Assembly (NCBI GenBank): GCA_964019055.1
Contig: OZ025223.1
Span: 5,880,625 to 5,944,624 of the forward strand
Length of the DNA: 64,000 nucleotides
Origin: Anthopleura xanthogrammica
Taxonomy: Eukaryota > Cnidaria > Anthozoa > Actiniaria > Actiniidae
Direction: 5' to 3'
Part shown: positions 24,209-37,358 of the stretch, in pieces
Numbering within the stretch: the stretch's first letter is position 1
How the letters are laid out: each line of letters opens with the position of its first letter
Made by a program: the position numbers and the translations under genes
The notes under the pieces: model-generated
Told to the model about the DNA's origin: nothing
What the model saw: only the letters and a program-made list of their open reading frames with translations
Database searches by the model: none

Positions 24209-27200
24209 TCAAATCGTATATATAGTCGACATTTAGATACTGAAATCCAAACAAATCCATATTAACAATGCTAACTAGGTAGCAATCTCTGTAAACGCAT
24301 ATGTATCAGTTTCTTACTATATGGGTGAAAATAGTACGGAATTTTGTACAATAAGGGAAAGGAATATACCTTGAGAAGGGTAGAGGGATTTGACCCCCAG
24401 GTCCAAGGTAGGTACTTGATTGGTATATTTTTATAACTTCCTTTAGGATTTTTTTAAAGATAAACAATGACAAGGGAATCGATTATTTCGTTGAATATTC
24501 ATATTAGAATAAATAATTAGCTGAGCATGACAAATTATGACATTTTAAAAATTCTGCAGCAAGAAAAAAACTTTACTGTAAATTGTACAAAGATTGAAGA
24601 AATTAGTAAAACAACAATGAAAAAAGCTCGGGTTTTTTTTACAGTTTTTGTCAGAATTTTTGCCTTATTTTCTTTGAAAGTATTTCCGTTACATTTTTGT
24701 CTTTTTTATTTTGGAAAAAAGGAGAAGTGTTGAGTGTTTTTCTGTCGCGTCTTGCCATTTCAGTTCTGGAACGGCCTTTGCATATCTTAACCTTTCGTGA
24801 CCCTAGCAAAAGATACGGTCTGCCACGCGAGCAAAATTGATTTGATAAAACATTTCCTTTTCTTAGGCATAATTTTAGTCACCATAAGAAAAAATATTTG
24901 CAATTTTATTGACAGTGTTCTTGTAGTCATTTTGTTTAAAGTCTAGCTAGGTCAGTGATTTTAACATGGCTCGTGGATACAGGAAGTTCATTCCTCACAT
25001 CAATGACCCTTGATTGACAATCAACATTTGATTGACAATCACTTCCTCTTTTAAAATTTTCCTAGAAATCAAAAAAATTCATAGTGTACTTCATATTGAC
25101 AGAAACAGTGATCGCGGTTATGTGCTAGTTGGCATGTTTCGGGACGAAATTCCAAACAAAGGAAGTAGTTTTGTGGGGAATATGCAGGTTTACTGGGGAC
25201 AGAATGGTTCGTAAATCGTTTAAGAATGTTTCAAGTTTCTAGACAACAATCGCTTCGCCACAATTCGACGTGGCGTCTTACCTCCGTATATCCTTTATAT
25301 CCTTTATCCAAGAAATCTAAAATATAGGTCAAGAAACAAATAAATAAATAAAAAACCGAACGAGAAACTCAATACTATTAAAAATTACAATTTCGGCGCG
25401 AATTTCTTGACGTCCGCCAGTGAACCTGACTGAACAAATTTATTCCATGACAACGAATATATTTATTTTTAGTCCTCCTAAAATATGTTTGGACATGATA
25501 AACCTATTATGATTCTGATAGCTTGTTTTACCCATCAGTTGTCAGCTATTTCAAAAGCCACAAACTACGTTATATTTAGTTCCGCTTTTAGGCATTTCAT
25601 TTATTCCCATCCTCCTCCCCCACGCACTAGTTTTGTTCTTCTTCCTTGTTGGCCCGGCTGAACTGCTTTCAGCGATTATTTGACCTTAAAACAGCGATGC
25701 TATCACTTGTGTGGCAAGGACTTAATGCTAGGATTAACGTATCAAAATAGAGTAAACTAAAACATCATTTCGTAATTTTGCTGCCCTCCACCTCAAACCG
25801 GGAAAAACTGAGTTAGAGTGATCCTTTTACACTCGAAATTTCTCTCAAAAATAAAATGTTTACTCAAGTACGACTTAGCAGCTACTTATTTTTAGTTTGT
25901 GCTAACTGTGAAGCTCCGATATTTTGCTCATGACTTGGTTAGACTTTATTATTAGGTGGGCAATAAAATACAAGTAATAAATTGAATTTCGTACACAGCC
26001 CACGTTTGTTAATACTCTTTAATCCACCCACCTTCCAATAACTTGCAATCATTTTGACAAGAGAGTCTCGTTATCCTTTAATTTTCTGCACAAGAAGAGG
26101 AAAAAATTAGCAGGTACTGATAAGTATCATTTCACGGAAGTTCATTTGTCGTGTGAATACTGTATATAGAATACAGCTCGAGTCATTGCAGGAATTTACG
26201 AGTCTTAAAGACATTCAAACATGTCAGCTGTCTTGGCCAAAATTTCAACTATTTTCCCCCTGTTTTCGGTCGAATTTCCAGCGACAAGGCAAATCCGCTA
26301 TTGAAATTTAATAGTAAGACAAACGCTTTTGAAATAAGTTCTAAAATTATAATACAATATTTATAAAAATTATAAAGATACATCCTTAGTGACAGAGCTT
26401 AAATAAGAGACATCCTTAGTAACAGAGCTAGCTCCACGCATGCACGCACGTTCATTTCCCAACTGTTCTTGTCTGCTAGACAGTGCCAGACAACAAAGAT
26501 ATGCCTGTTATATTTGGCGTCAGTGTGCTATTCGTTAACTTCCCGCCACGTACCGCCGCGTGGATAGCCAATGGCTAATATTCGTGGTTCTATTCTTTTG
26601 GTGAACGTTTTATTTAAATAATTCTTTCTAGACATTGAAGTGCTACTACTAATTCATTGAACACCATCGGTGCAAGGCCTTTCATTAAAAAGATATATCC
26701 TTGAAATGAACTGAGAGCAGAAGCTAACAGACTGATATATTGACTATAATATTAATAAGAAAGGCCTGTACTCGATGTCATATCGTGTCTCAGTCTCGTG
26801 TGGAGTTTTATCACAGATAAACTCAGATTCAAATGCTGACCAAGGGGGACAAAGTAAAAAGAAAGAAAAAATGGAATAAAACATTTTCCCTCGTGACAAC
26901 ATCTACAGTAATGATCTCGAAAGCTTTTTATTATTTTATCAAAATCTATAAAAATATCTTTAAATACAAAAAATGATATTTAAAATATTCTTCTAGTCTT
27001 CCAACAACATTCTCTGCGTTTTTTTGTTGTTGTTTTTGTGGGAACTAGGCTGGACACAAACCCATGACAAAGTATTGGCAAATTAGTGCTAAATAGCAAT
27101 ATACAGAATATATAAAATAGAAAACAAAGGATTTTGCACTAATTCCCTTTAAATATAAAAGTGATAATAGAAAACGAAAATATTCAGCAACAAAAATAGA

Positions 27201-27376
27201 GTGGATTTCATTAACCCGTGAAACAAAGTGTGCTTATTAAAGTGTAATAGTCAGATAAACACAATAGAAAACAAAAGAATTAGAGTGAAGTAATGTGTAA
27301 TGTGCTAAAGTGTATTTCACGGGTTTATGAGAATCACTATTATTACAAAAATTACAGTCAGTTTATCCATGTATTC
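24209..27376. other. Gene-free stretch
   Basis: No supported exon over 3.1 kb. AATAAA on the minus strand near 26927-26932 may end MGME1 transcripts. At 26360-26425 the segment ACATCCTTAGT-ACAGAGCT is repeated twice. A weak foldback (AACCCGTGAAAC / TTTCACGGGTTT) occupies 27212-27326. Confidence 0.5.
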
Positions 27377-30300
27377 CTATTTTTTCTTATGAAACTGGTT
27401 TCCTTCCTTTGAAGTATGATCTTCGCTATTATATATCTTCAAGTTCCTCATGGATGATTTACATATGCTTTCAATATAGTGAGCGAGTAATAGCCCTTTA
27501 GAAATAAAAACGCGACCAAAAATACTCTCAGTCAATCCTGTCAGATTTCTCCATGTAGCAACAATTTCTTCGTCTTTCACTGTTCTTCCAATTTCATTTA
27601 AAGATTTTCCTCCATTTTGCTTAACATTAAGAACAGGTTGCCTGCTGCCAAAAGATTTCAAATTTTGTCCGTTTTCAATAATCTGTGTTACTTCAGAGAG
27701 TTTTTCTTGAGGACCTTTTTCATCAGGACTCAGAGAATTACTAACATATTGGTCCTCAATGGCCCAACTAGTTCTCTTTGGTGGTTCCACAGAATCCCGC
27801 CTAGATTTCATAGTTTTATACTGATGGAGTCTGATAAGCCATTTGTCCCAGTATTCTTCACAGAGTTCTTCATTCATAACATGTACATCTGCTGGGTCAC
27901 CATTCTCGTATGCTATCACAAGGATACCATTTAAGATCTAAAGCAGAGAGAAAAAATGTATGTTAATGAAAAAAAATTATATACATCATACATATTATTG
28001 CTGTTTATAGTTACCATTACTGGTCATCATGAAGTCATTCCTACACCATTATCACTATCATCATTAACAATCATTATTAACATCATTATCACCACCACTG
28101 TTTAAGAATACAACCCCCAAGTCGGTGTCGGTAGGTTGTTGGCAAATAGCACACCGTTAACCTACTGATATCTTACCGACAACCATCCGTCACCGTACCA
28201 ATAGGGAATTCTGCGGCGATTTTTAAAAATATAATAAATTTTGTCTTTTGCTTCTAAAGAGAGATTTGCCCAGGTAATCTTGGTGTCCTGAATAAAATTT
28301 TACAAGTTAATCCTTTACCATTCTTGACTATGACCAAAATCGCCTTAAAAATCGCACCTAAAATCACACTAAATAAGTATATTCAATAGACTCTCGTTGG
28401 AATGTGCGCAAAAACCTGCGCATCATTACCGTACGTTGTCTGCTGAAAGTACAACGTAAAATGTCCTTGTTTTACGAGATAAAGAGAACGACCTATTTAT
28501 AAACTGTAAAATTGGGGTGCCTATTGTGTAAAATACTAGACAAACATGAAATAGTACAAAAGAAAGTTTACAGTCAAAACGGCTCAAGCGTACCCCCTAG
28601 GCTCCATTAATGATTTCAGTATTCGAATATTGAGTTGATTATTCACTCTGAGTTTTCATTAAAAAATCGGAAGACTCTAAACTTTACATTCATTTCACAA
28701 CTAAAACTCTAAGTGAAAAATTAGTAAGAATTGAAAGTTTGAACAAGTTTTTGCAAATTGTAATAAAGTTGTGCTATTTTTCATTTTTTCGAAAATACAA
28801 AGAATGTATGGTTTGGAAGAAAGTTTTGGAAGGACACCATATATTTCTCTGTAATTTTGGTAGAGTTTGGATGCTCATAAAAAAAAATTATTTTTAGCCA
28901 AACGTTCTGAAACTTGGTAAATAAACTTAAATAGACCTCATCGGTTTGGGTGTAATGTTTTCCCATTTCAGACCACGTGTCATTCCCCAGAGTATCATTT
29001 CATTGTTTAACGGTTGCACATGAGAAGACACATGAATATGGATACAACTCAAACAAAGAATCTTATTCTCAAGAGAATGACACGTGGTCTGAAATGGGAC
29101 AACATTACATCCAAGCCGATGAGGTCTATTAGGTTACTCTTCCATGTGATGGGGTTATTTTTTCTGGAACCAGAATTAAATTAATTGTTCAGACTCGTAC
29201 CCAGTCCCTTGCTCGATATGGAAAAGGCGAATAGCTGTACTCTGATATTTTCATATGAGTATTAATATGTTCATATTCTGGCACATGGTCCAGGATGCTG
29301 ACCTATTCACCTCCCTTCATCAACAACTTCCTGAAAACAATCACTTAGCAGCACTACAAGCAATTATATTAGACTTAAATTTAATGTTACCTGAAATGGA
29401 TAGTCTGTGTCAAAGTTAACAGCACCGGCATATGCTGAGACTTGTATTGGATAGGAATGACATTGAGCAAGATTAACTTTCTTCTTCTGTGATGTTTTCC
29501 AATCTATTACTGAAAGTATTCCCATATACTCTGCTACAAGGTCAACAGTACCAGCATAACCAAGACTTGAGTGCACAACAGAAGATTCAATTGCTAATGG
29601 ATTGGAGATATCTGGTAAAACATTACGTACACTCTTTATAAAACCAGACGTGTGTAACTTGTGATGTGATTGATTAGTACTTGATTCAGCTGCAAAGTAT
29701 TCTTTCATATCCTGTGAAGAAAAAAAGGGAATTTCATGCCACTTAGACAATTTTATATACCAATAAGTTTCTATCTTGTCATATCAGAACATAGGATGAA
29801 GATTATACATTATTATTCAAATTATTTTTTCCGTCATTTTGATTGGCCGAGAGAACTGCAAATAACTGCTTACAAATAACGGTCTGCTCATGCACATTAC
29901 GATGCAAAGCCATTTTGCTGCAAATAATGGTCTGCTCATGCGCAGTAACTTTGCATTTGACAATGGCTTGCTTTCCTGAACTGACAAAACAATGAACCGA
30001 CTTCTTTGTTATTGTTTGACTTGTGCGCACTGCCCCTCAAATATTAGAAAAAATAATTTGAATGATAAAACAATTATTAAACTTGGTTATCGTAAAATAT
30101 CGAGATTTGTTAGTGTCTCACAAGCAATTATTTGCCTCTGCCTTCGGCATCAGAAAATAATTGCTTGCTCGCCACTAACAAATCACGATATTTTGCTCAA
30201 CCTCGTCCAATAATTGCTTATTATTGGCCGTTAATAATTATATTGGCAATGTTCCATTTCATTTCCCATTTCATACCATGTGTCATTCCAGAGTATCATT

Positions 30301-33300
30301 TCCTTGTTTAGTAGTTGTGCATGAGAAGACACATGAATATAGAATCTTACAACTCAAACAAAGAATCTTATTGTCGAGGGAAGGGAATAACACCTGGTCT
30401 GATTTTTCTGTAAAATATGGCTTCTTTTAAACAACTTTCCATGTTTGCATTGGTCGCATGTTTTTACCACTGAAAGGGTGAACTTCCATGCAATCTGATG
30501 GCTAAACGAAGTCGAGGACCCCTCTTATATATTAAATTATTTACCTCATTTTACTTCTACTCATGGAAATTTGCAAAAAAAATCTGACAACAACATCTTT
30601 TGCCCATGAACATCCTTACTTTTAAAACAGTTTAATAGCTGACTTGTTTAAATTAGTAATTGGCCGTTCCGGAATTCATGAGGGGACTGGGAACGAGTCT
30701 AGAAATATTAATCTAATTAAAAAAAAACTCCATCACATAAAACACCACACAAAAATTAATAAATTTACCAAGTTTTAGAATGTTTGGGCAAATACTGACT
30801 GATTTACAGGCTTTTAACAAATCATAAAAATGAGAGCGAATGTATGGTTTTTGGGGATGCTGTCCTCAAACCCTATTCATTATCTCAAACTTATTTTTGC
30901 AACTTTTAAAAGCTTGCCACTCAGTAAGTATTCATCCAAACATGCTCAAACATGCTCAAGCTCATGGACATTGACCATTGACCGGCCATTATTTTTGAGC
31001 CCTCCTTTATCATCCAAAATGCTGTTCTCACTCCCGTCATGACAATAATTTATTTAGTACTATGATTTACTGACTAATTGACATAAAGTAATCCAAAAAA
31101 ACTTAATTTTATTAGTAGTCCCTGTAGGCTCACTGAAATTACCATGAGGCTTAACTGGTCCATCAGATAATTATAGTCTTACTGCAGTTTTACATATTCT
31201 GCAAACCCAGGCATTCCAATGGCTTGTTGTGAAATGGTTTTTTACTGCCGCCACTCAAAAATATAAAAGGTACCAACTAATTATTTTGATTGAGTCAGCA
31301 ATAAAAACCCATTTCGCAACAAGCTGTTGGAATGTCTGGGTTTGTAGACTATGTAAAACCGCAGTAAGGTCTCTATCCTCATTGGAAGGGATAACAGATG
31401 TAGACCTACATATTTTAACAAATTTAATGACCTTACCTGATGGAAAGTAGTTCCTTTCAAAGTCGTGTGTCTCTGCATCAACCCAAACTTTTCTTTACCA
31501 AACTTTTCTATGTTTGACTTTCTCCAATTCATCAACCCAAAGAATTCATTGGGTGGTTTAGTGTTTGATAATATTGTAGTAACACTTGGGTACCTCTCCA
31601 AGTACATCCTATTACCCTCAATGGAATCACTCATCCGATGGTTGATTGACAGGGGTTTGTGTACGCATTGAGAGTATCTGTGGTCATTCACGGTTTTTTC
31701 AATGTTTTTGAATGGAAATTTGAATTCTGCAGTACTTTCATCATAATCTTTATGAAGCTGATGTATAAGCCTTGTATTCACTGAATATTCCACCTGGAAA
31801 AATAAATTATATAACTTACACATACATCAATAAAAACTGACATTTATTGAACTGTAATTAATATACAAATCTCCCTTTCTGACTTGTTTGTGGTACATGC
31901 TTTGTGACAGCACGCAGCAAGGAGGTCCATGATATTCTATTTCCTCATTCATATGTGTACAAAAAATAAATTTTAAAATAAATTTTTAAAAAAGAAGAAA
32001 AAAAGAAAAAAGAAAGAAAAAGAAAGAAAAAAAAGAAAAAAGGTAATTTATCTTATTTCAAAACTGCAGGGAATGGTTGCCCAATCATCCAGCCATTCAA
32101 TTTGGAGGACGAAACAAAAGAATTTCAATCACTGAGAATTGGAACCTATTGTTTTGTCCTCCAAATTCAAAAATTTATTTTTATAGTTAAGAGGGCCACC
32201 TGAAAATTATCAGCCCAGAAACAGTGTACTCTGTCTAATAAAAATAAATTATTAAATAAAATTGTTATTATTATTATTTTAATTAAATAAATATATTATA
32301 TATCATATATATATTCAAATCTCTTTATACAATTAACTGAAAGAGGTACCTATTTACAAAACACTTTTCAAAAACAACAACGATGACCCCCATTTTCTTT
32401 TTTAGTATCTTGTAAAGAATTACATAAGCTGGCAGTGTCAAATTTGAAGGGAAAAATATGGGAAAACCATAATAAAAACATGTATTTGGATGAAAACTTC
32501 AATCTATATTGTGCCCAAAGAGTCACCAAATGGTGCATGGTGGCTGCAAATTCAAGCTAAAAACTACAAGTTATTATTTGTACGTATTTATAAATATTTA
32601 CACATTATAATTTATTTATACATATAGGTTATTAGATGTTTCAAAAAATGTTTAGCAATCTATTTAGTTCTTCTACTAAAGGCTGCACTTAAATATCATA
32701 TCACTCCTAAACAAGAACACAGTGACCCCCATTTTTTATTTGCTCATGGAGCTTCTATATTCTATGATGGTCTTTTTTTTTAACCATGCCCAGTTTGAAG
32801 AGAAAAAAGCATTGGAAACTTAATTTTTGCCCACGAATGTCCTTACAGTGAAGACACTCGAACCATGAACACTTGATATTTTTTTATTTTATGAACTTTC
32901 TACTGCTTCAAACCTTCTGAAAATGAAGCACTGAACTCAAACAATCTTATTGTTCAAAATAAATCATATTTCCAATCGATTCACACAGGGGATAAAGGAG
33001 AAAAAAAGTATGAAAAAACCTCAATGTGTTCATGGTTCAAGTATCCTCACTGTAAGTAATTATCCCTACAAGTGTGTACTCCTCATGTTTGATTTTCATG
33101 TTTCAACTATTGTTCTCAAAAAACAAATCTCTACCGTAACGGTAGTTAATTAGCATAAAATTTGGCCAACTTTCCCTTTGATTATCTCCTTGAATTATCA
33201 TGAATTTGAGAAACTAGATCAAACACTTGAAAGAGTGTTTCATCCGATATCAAAACACCTCAAAGTCAGTTAAAAAAACTCAGCTGCACCTAGTTTTTTC

Positions 33301-33937
33301 AACCCGCTTCTCTGGGTTTTGATATTTTATTTCTGGAATAATTATGGCTGTGCAAAGTTTCATAACAAATTGTGTTTTTAGGCTACAGAATTTACCCTAA
33401 GCTGAAGCTCAAAAACCATACCCTGTCCAGCTGCTCATACCCATTTAGCAATTATAAGGGGGTACCCCCCCCCCCCCAACACACACACATCCTGGCCTAC
33501 CCTCTGACAAATAAATTTAAATGCTGACCCTGCACCCCACCAATCTTAAAAAAAGCAGAAAAAGCAAGAAAAGAGGTTGTGTCGGTTGTGTCAAATCTAG
33601 AGCCCAATGATCATTAAGCTTACATTTTTTTTTATTTAGTCAGTCAAATTTTCGTGTTCTCTTCCAAGTAGCCTTACAGCTTAGTACCTACAACCGTGTT
33701 TGTTGGACAACGAAAAATATTAATCTTCCAATTCAAATCTATATTGCGACAAAAATTGTACAAAAAAGTCGTAAAAAGCGATTTTTCAATTCACATTCGA
33801 CTACGTACCCACCTCCCTCTATAGCTAAATTTGAGCTTAGTTTTACTACGAGTAAATACCTTTGGTTTTTGGATATTTCTCAGGTCAAACAAACATCTGT
33901 ATGGTTTAGTAGTCTTCGTTAACTGATTCTGTAACAT
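27377..33937 (-). CDS. MGME1: MGME1, mitochondrial genome maintenance exonuclease 1, complete
   Basis: Four exons on the minus strand: 33860-33937 (start), 31437-31793, 29391-29711, 27377-27937 (stop TAG); all junctions phase 0; 438 residues. The first 26 residues (MLQNQLTKTTKPYRCLFDLR) are basic with no acidic residue before D18, as in a mitochondrial presequence. YPSVTTILS (exon 2), TTFHQ (H144), VDLVAEY (D202, E206) and VIDWKTS (D215, K217) are the PD-(D/E)XK nuclease core of MGME1, which trims single-stranded DNA ends during mtDNA replication. The core ends around WDKWLIRLHQY. About 150 further residues follow, rich in charged residues and ending HKKK, giving 438 against roughly 344 in the human protein. 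Exon 1 is the least certain part. Confidence 0.88.
28560..28665. repeat. Partial copy of foldback family E
   Basis: ACAGTCAAAACGGCTCAAGCG, TATTCGAATATTGAGTTGAT and TCACTCTGAGTTTTCATT match the arms of the element at 47044-47320. It is in an MGME1 intron. Confidence 0.6.
28932..29128. mobile_element. Family A foldback MITE, nested in an older repeat
   Basis: Complete copy, TAGACCTCATCGGTTTGGG to CCGATGAGGTCTA. It splits an older repeat: CGTTCTGAAACTTGGTAAA before it and TCCATGTGATGGGGTT...CCCAGTCCC after it are contiguous (diverged) at 5770-5880 and, inverted, at 30660-30800. Confidence 0.8.
30070..30227. mobile_element. Foldback MITE (family C) in an MGME1 intron
   Basis: CAATTATT-AAACTTGGTTATCG / CTCAACCTCGTCCAATAATTG and TATCGAGATTTGTTAGTG / CACTAACAAATCACGATA. 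Related ends occur at 44734-44883 and 55650-55680 (CAATTATTGGACGAGGTTGA). Confidence 0.75.
30655..30960. repeat. Older dispersed repeat, inverted copy
   Basis: GGCCGTTCCGGAATTCATGA through TTGCCACTCAGTAAGTATTC mirrors, in reverse complement, 5615-5895 in the PARP4 intron. A third copy is the one split by the MITE at 28932. Confidence 0.6.
31178..31368. mobile_element. Foldback MITE (family D) 69 bp from an MGME1 exon
   Basis: CTTACTGCAGTTTTACAT / ATGTAAAACCGCAGTAAG outer arms, then AAACCCAGGCATTCCAATGG / TTGGAATGTCTGGGTTT. A related element is at 62677-62870 (shared GGCTTGTTGTGAAAT). Confidence 0.8.
31988..32042. repeat. (GAAA)n-like purine tract
   Basis: A/G-only tract of GAAA and GAAAAA units in an MGME1 intron. 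Confidence 0.85.
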
Positions 33938-34569
33938 TTTTCGAAGAAAAGGTGCCCAGTTTGAAGTAGCAAATGTTATTTTTTTACCATTTCATTCACA
34001 TAGCTTTGCGCGCCATTTTGGAAACAAAGCATATCAGATTGATAAGCTGTGACGTCACATTTCACTCAGGGAACCCAACCAGTACTACTTACTGGGGGAG
34101 GGGGGGGGGGGGTGGGGGGATAGAAAAAATCGCTTAAAACGGCTATCAAAAACAACTACAGACAAAGGTTAGCCCAACTTTATTACAAATTAAATAACTT
34201 TTACGGTATTTTCGACCCATACATTCATTGTATACATAAAGCTTACAAGACCATTGCTTGGGCTGCCTGTGATTAACATAGGAAAGATAAGGGTACGGGA
34301 TTCTTAACCTAAGCTCCCTTCTGAATTTTCTAGCTTTTATTTGCGTTGTTTTGAAAATTTATCTTTTCTATCACCTAACAAAGTGGGGGTACTAATCCCG
34401 TTTCCCTGCCAAAATTTTTTTGCAAAATCCAGTCCCAGTCATGCAAAATCTCAGTCCGAGTTATAGAGTTAGAGTTAGAGATTTAAAAAAAATCCTAATC
34501 CCAGTAATGGCTAAATCCAAGTCCCAGTGCATGAAATCCCATTTTCCCAGCTTCATTTTACCACTTCAG

Positions 34570-34702
34570 GACCCTCAACGAAAGAATGTCGTAACCTAAT
34601 GCATATTTTGAGGAAATATTTGGATTCAAGACCTGCCGGACTATCTCTTAAAAGATTTGCGAAAGCTTTAAATCCCAAAAGAAAACATATAGATAAAAGA
34701 AC
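34570..34702 (+). CDS. Possible exon of an unidentified gene, cut by a hAT insertion
   Basis: After a plausible acceptor (TTTTACCACTTCAG) one frame stays open through LMHILRKYLDSRPAGLSLKR to HIDKR, where the hAT element starts. Composition looks protein-like, but I do not recognise the family, find no clear donor, and cannot show it joins the exons at 40295-40543. Its 5' part is not found. It lies ~630 bp from the divergent MGME1 start. Confidence 0.3.
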
Positions 34703-34774
34703 CAGTGGCGTAGCGAAGGGATGTGGGGGGGGGGGGGGGGGGGGGGGGTAAGGAGACGGCACCACCCTAAAATT

Positions 34775-34775
34775 T

Positions 34776-34818
<43 letters not shown>
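34775..34818. repeat. (GATA)n microsatellite
   Basis: Eleven GATA units just inside the left end of the hAT element. Confidence 0.95.
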
Positions 34819-34828
34819 TTAGATTTTT

Positions 34829-35053
34829 TGTTCCCAATTGTAACGTGCACTGCTCCTTTTTGTAACCTCGTTCCCTATTGTAACCTGAATTAGGTTACAA
34901 AAGGGAGCATGTTCCCTAATGTAACTTGACGCAAGTTACAAAAGGGAACATGTTCCTTTTTGTAACCTGAGACTGCTCCCTTATGTAACTTGATGTTCCC
35001 TTTTGTAACCTGGAGTTCCCTTTTGTAACCTGAGTATGTTCCCTACTGTAACC
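34829..35053. repeat. Cluster of eleven ~20-bp GTTCCCTTTTGTAACCTGA motifs
   Basis: Variants of GTTCCCTTTTGTAACCTGA recur every ~20 bp, mostly plus orientation, two inverted (GGTTACAAAAGGGAGC at 34891; AAGTTACAAAAGGGAACATG at 34933). Two more stand alone at about 36333 and 36508, beyond the 24-bp satellite. A subterminal position in a hAT element suggests transposase-binding repeats (inference). Confidence 0.75.
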
Positions 35054-35304
35054 TTCATTCGTTTTCAATTTCTTAAGCTAAAATGGTGCATTTACTAAAG
35101 ATAAAACAATGAAATACTAATTAATTATATGATTATATTATATTATATGATCCTCAATCAGTAACAAGTACAAAAGTAAGACTTTCTCATTTAGAAAATG
35201 TTTTCTATACCAAACAATTATTTTTTCTTAAAATTTTTTACCACAAACTTGCACAATGGATAGTACATTTTTTACGTATATGAAGCAAACTGAACCTCAG
35301 TGTA

Positions 35305-36152
35305 TATCAGTGTATTGGGGTATTAGTATATCAGCGCATCGGTGTATTAGTATATCAGCGCATTGGTGTTTTAGTATATCAGCGCATTGGTGTATTAGTA
35401 TATCAGTGTATTGGTGTATTAGTATATCAGTGTATTGGTGTATTAGTATATCAGTGTATTGGTGTATTAGTATATCAGCGCATTGGTGTATTAGTATATC
35501 AGCGCATTGGTGTATTAGTATATCAGCGCATTGGTGTATTAGTATATCAGCGCATTGGTGTATTAGTATATCAGTGTATTGGTGTATTAGTATATCAGCG
35601 CATCGGTGTATTAGTATATCAGCGCATTGGTGTATTAGTATATCAGTGTATTGGTGTATTAGTATATCAGTGTATTGGTGTATTAGTATATCAGTGTATT
35701 GGTGTATTAGTATATCAGCGCATTGGTGTATTAGTATATCAGCGCATTGGTGTATCAGTAAATCAGTGTATTGGTGTATTAGTATATCAGCGCATTGGTG
35801 TATTAGTATATCAGCGCAATGGTGTATTAGTATATCAGTGCATTGGTGTATTAGTATATCAATGTATTGAGGTATTAATATACCTGACCAGCGCATTGGT
35901 GTATTAGTATATCAGTGTATTGCTGTATTAGTATATCAGCGCATTGGTGTATTAGTATATCAGCGCATAGGTGTATTAGTATATCAGTGTATTGGTGTAT
36001 TAGTATATCAGCGCATAGGTGTATTAGTATATCAGTGTATTGGTGTATTAGTATATCAGTGTATTGGTGTATTAGTATATCAGCGCATTGGTGTATTAGT
36101 ATATCAGCGCATTGGTGTATTAGTATATCAGTGTATCGGTGTATCAGTAAAT
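35305..36152. repeat. 24-bp satellite, ~35 copies
   Basis: Unit GTGTATTAGTATATCAGCGCATTG, alternating with a TGTATTG variant of its last bases; one break near 35875-35890. 24 bp is 8 codons, so long readings (CISISAHW / ILIHQCAD) exist on both strands without being genes. Confidence 0.95.
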
Positions 36153-36925
36153 CAGTGATTATATGGCATAAACCACACCCTGTCCAATAGCACATTCTGC
36201 ATGGATTATGCATGTATGTTGATATACTCCCCTTCCCCTGGATTATAGTGTAAAGATGGTTTTAGTATAAAAAATATCAAGGCATTGGCCTAAAAACGAA
36301 TAGACTGATCTACTTGCGGTATTTTTGCGCTATGTTCCTTTTTGTAACCTGATTTAAAGTGAACTAAATAAATCATGTTGTAAGAAATTACAAAACTAAC
36401 TTCACAGCATGTTCAAACAGCGGGAATTGTCTAAGGTGATGGTTCCGAAATTTTTCTGAAAGGAAAAATTGGATCGATAAACAAGTTTTTTCAATTGTTA
36501 ACCCTAACTGCTCCTTTTTGTAACTTGAAGGCATATTTATAGGTGTTTTAAAAAAAATTATATCTCTTTAGCGTTACATCATCTGACTTTGAACTTTTGT
36601 TAACCTATGTCGAATAGAACAATCTACTATTAGTAGAAATACGAGCTTTACCCTCAACGTAAGACGAGAGTTGTAACGATCCGCGTCAAACCATATAGAA
36701 TTGCTTGAAACGGCTAATTTGCGCAAAAGTGCCTTTTTGGAATTTCATGAGTAAAACTTTGATATCTCCCGAATGGATTCATTTTTAAACTTGAAACTTT
36801 TAGTTCATCTAAAACATTTATTCAGCTTTAGCTTTGCAAAGTTTCAAAGCATTTAAATGCATATATCAAAAGTTATAAGAGTTTTTATCGAAATGTTCAT
36901 TTTTCGTTAGTTTTCAATTTTTTTG

Positions 36926-37178
36926 AGGTAGGTAGGTAGGTAGGTAGGTAGGTAGGTAGGTAGGTAGGTAGGTGGGTAGGTGGGTGGGTGGGTGGGTGGG
37001 TGGGTGGGTGGGTGGGTGGGTGGGTGGGTGGGTGGGTGGGTGGGTGGGTGGGTGGGTGGGTGGGTGGGTGGGTGGGTGGGTGGGTGGGTGGGTGGGTGGG
37101 TGGGTGGGTGGGTGGGTGGGTGGGTGGGTGGGTGGGTGGGTGGGTGGGTAGGTAGGTAGGTAGGTAGGTAGGTAGGTA
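36926..37178. repeat. (GGTA)n-(GGGT)n-(GGTA)n tetranucleotide array
   Basis: GTAG units flank ~45 consecutive GGGT units, a strong G-quadruplex candidate on the plus strand. It abuts the 3' (ATT)n tail of the nested retrotransposon. Confidence 0.96.
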
Positions 37179-37358
37179 GATAATAATAATAATAATAATA
37201 ATCTTTATTTAAAACACGGTAACTCTATCAACTACAAATTACATAACAATTTTAGTTGGTCTACCTAGAGGCCGTAAACTTACAAAGCTAAAATCTTAAT
37301 TACAATTACACTATTTACAATTTATGAATAAAAACATCAGATCCATGAAAAGGAATTG

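Noticed and set aside
35256..36213. CISISAHW / ILIHQCAD repeat frames on both strands
   Set aside because: Translation of the 24-bp satellite in the hAT element.
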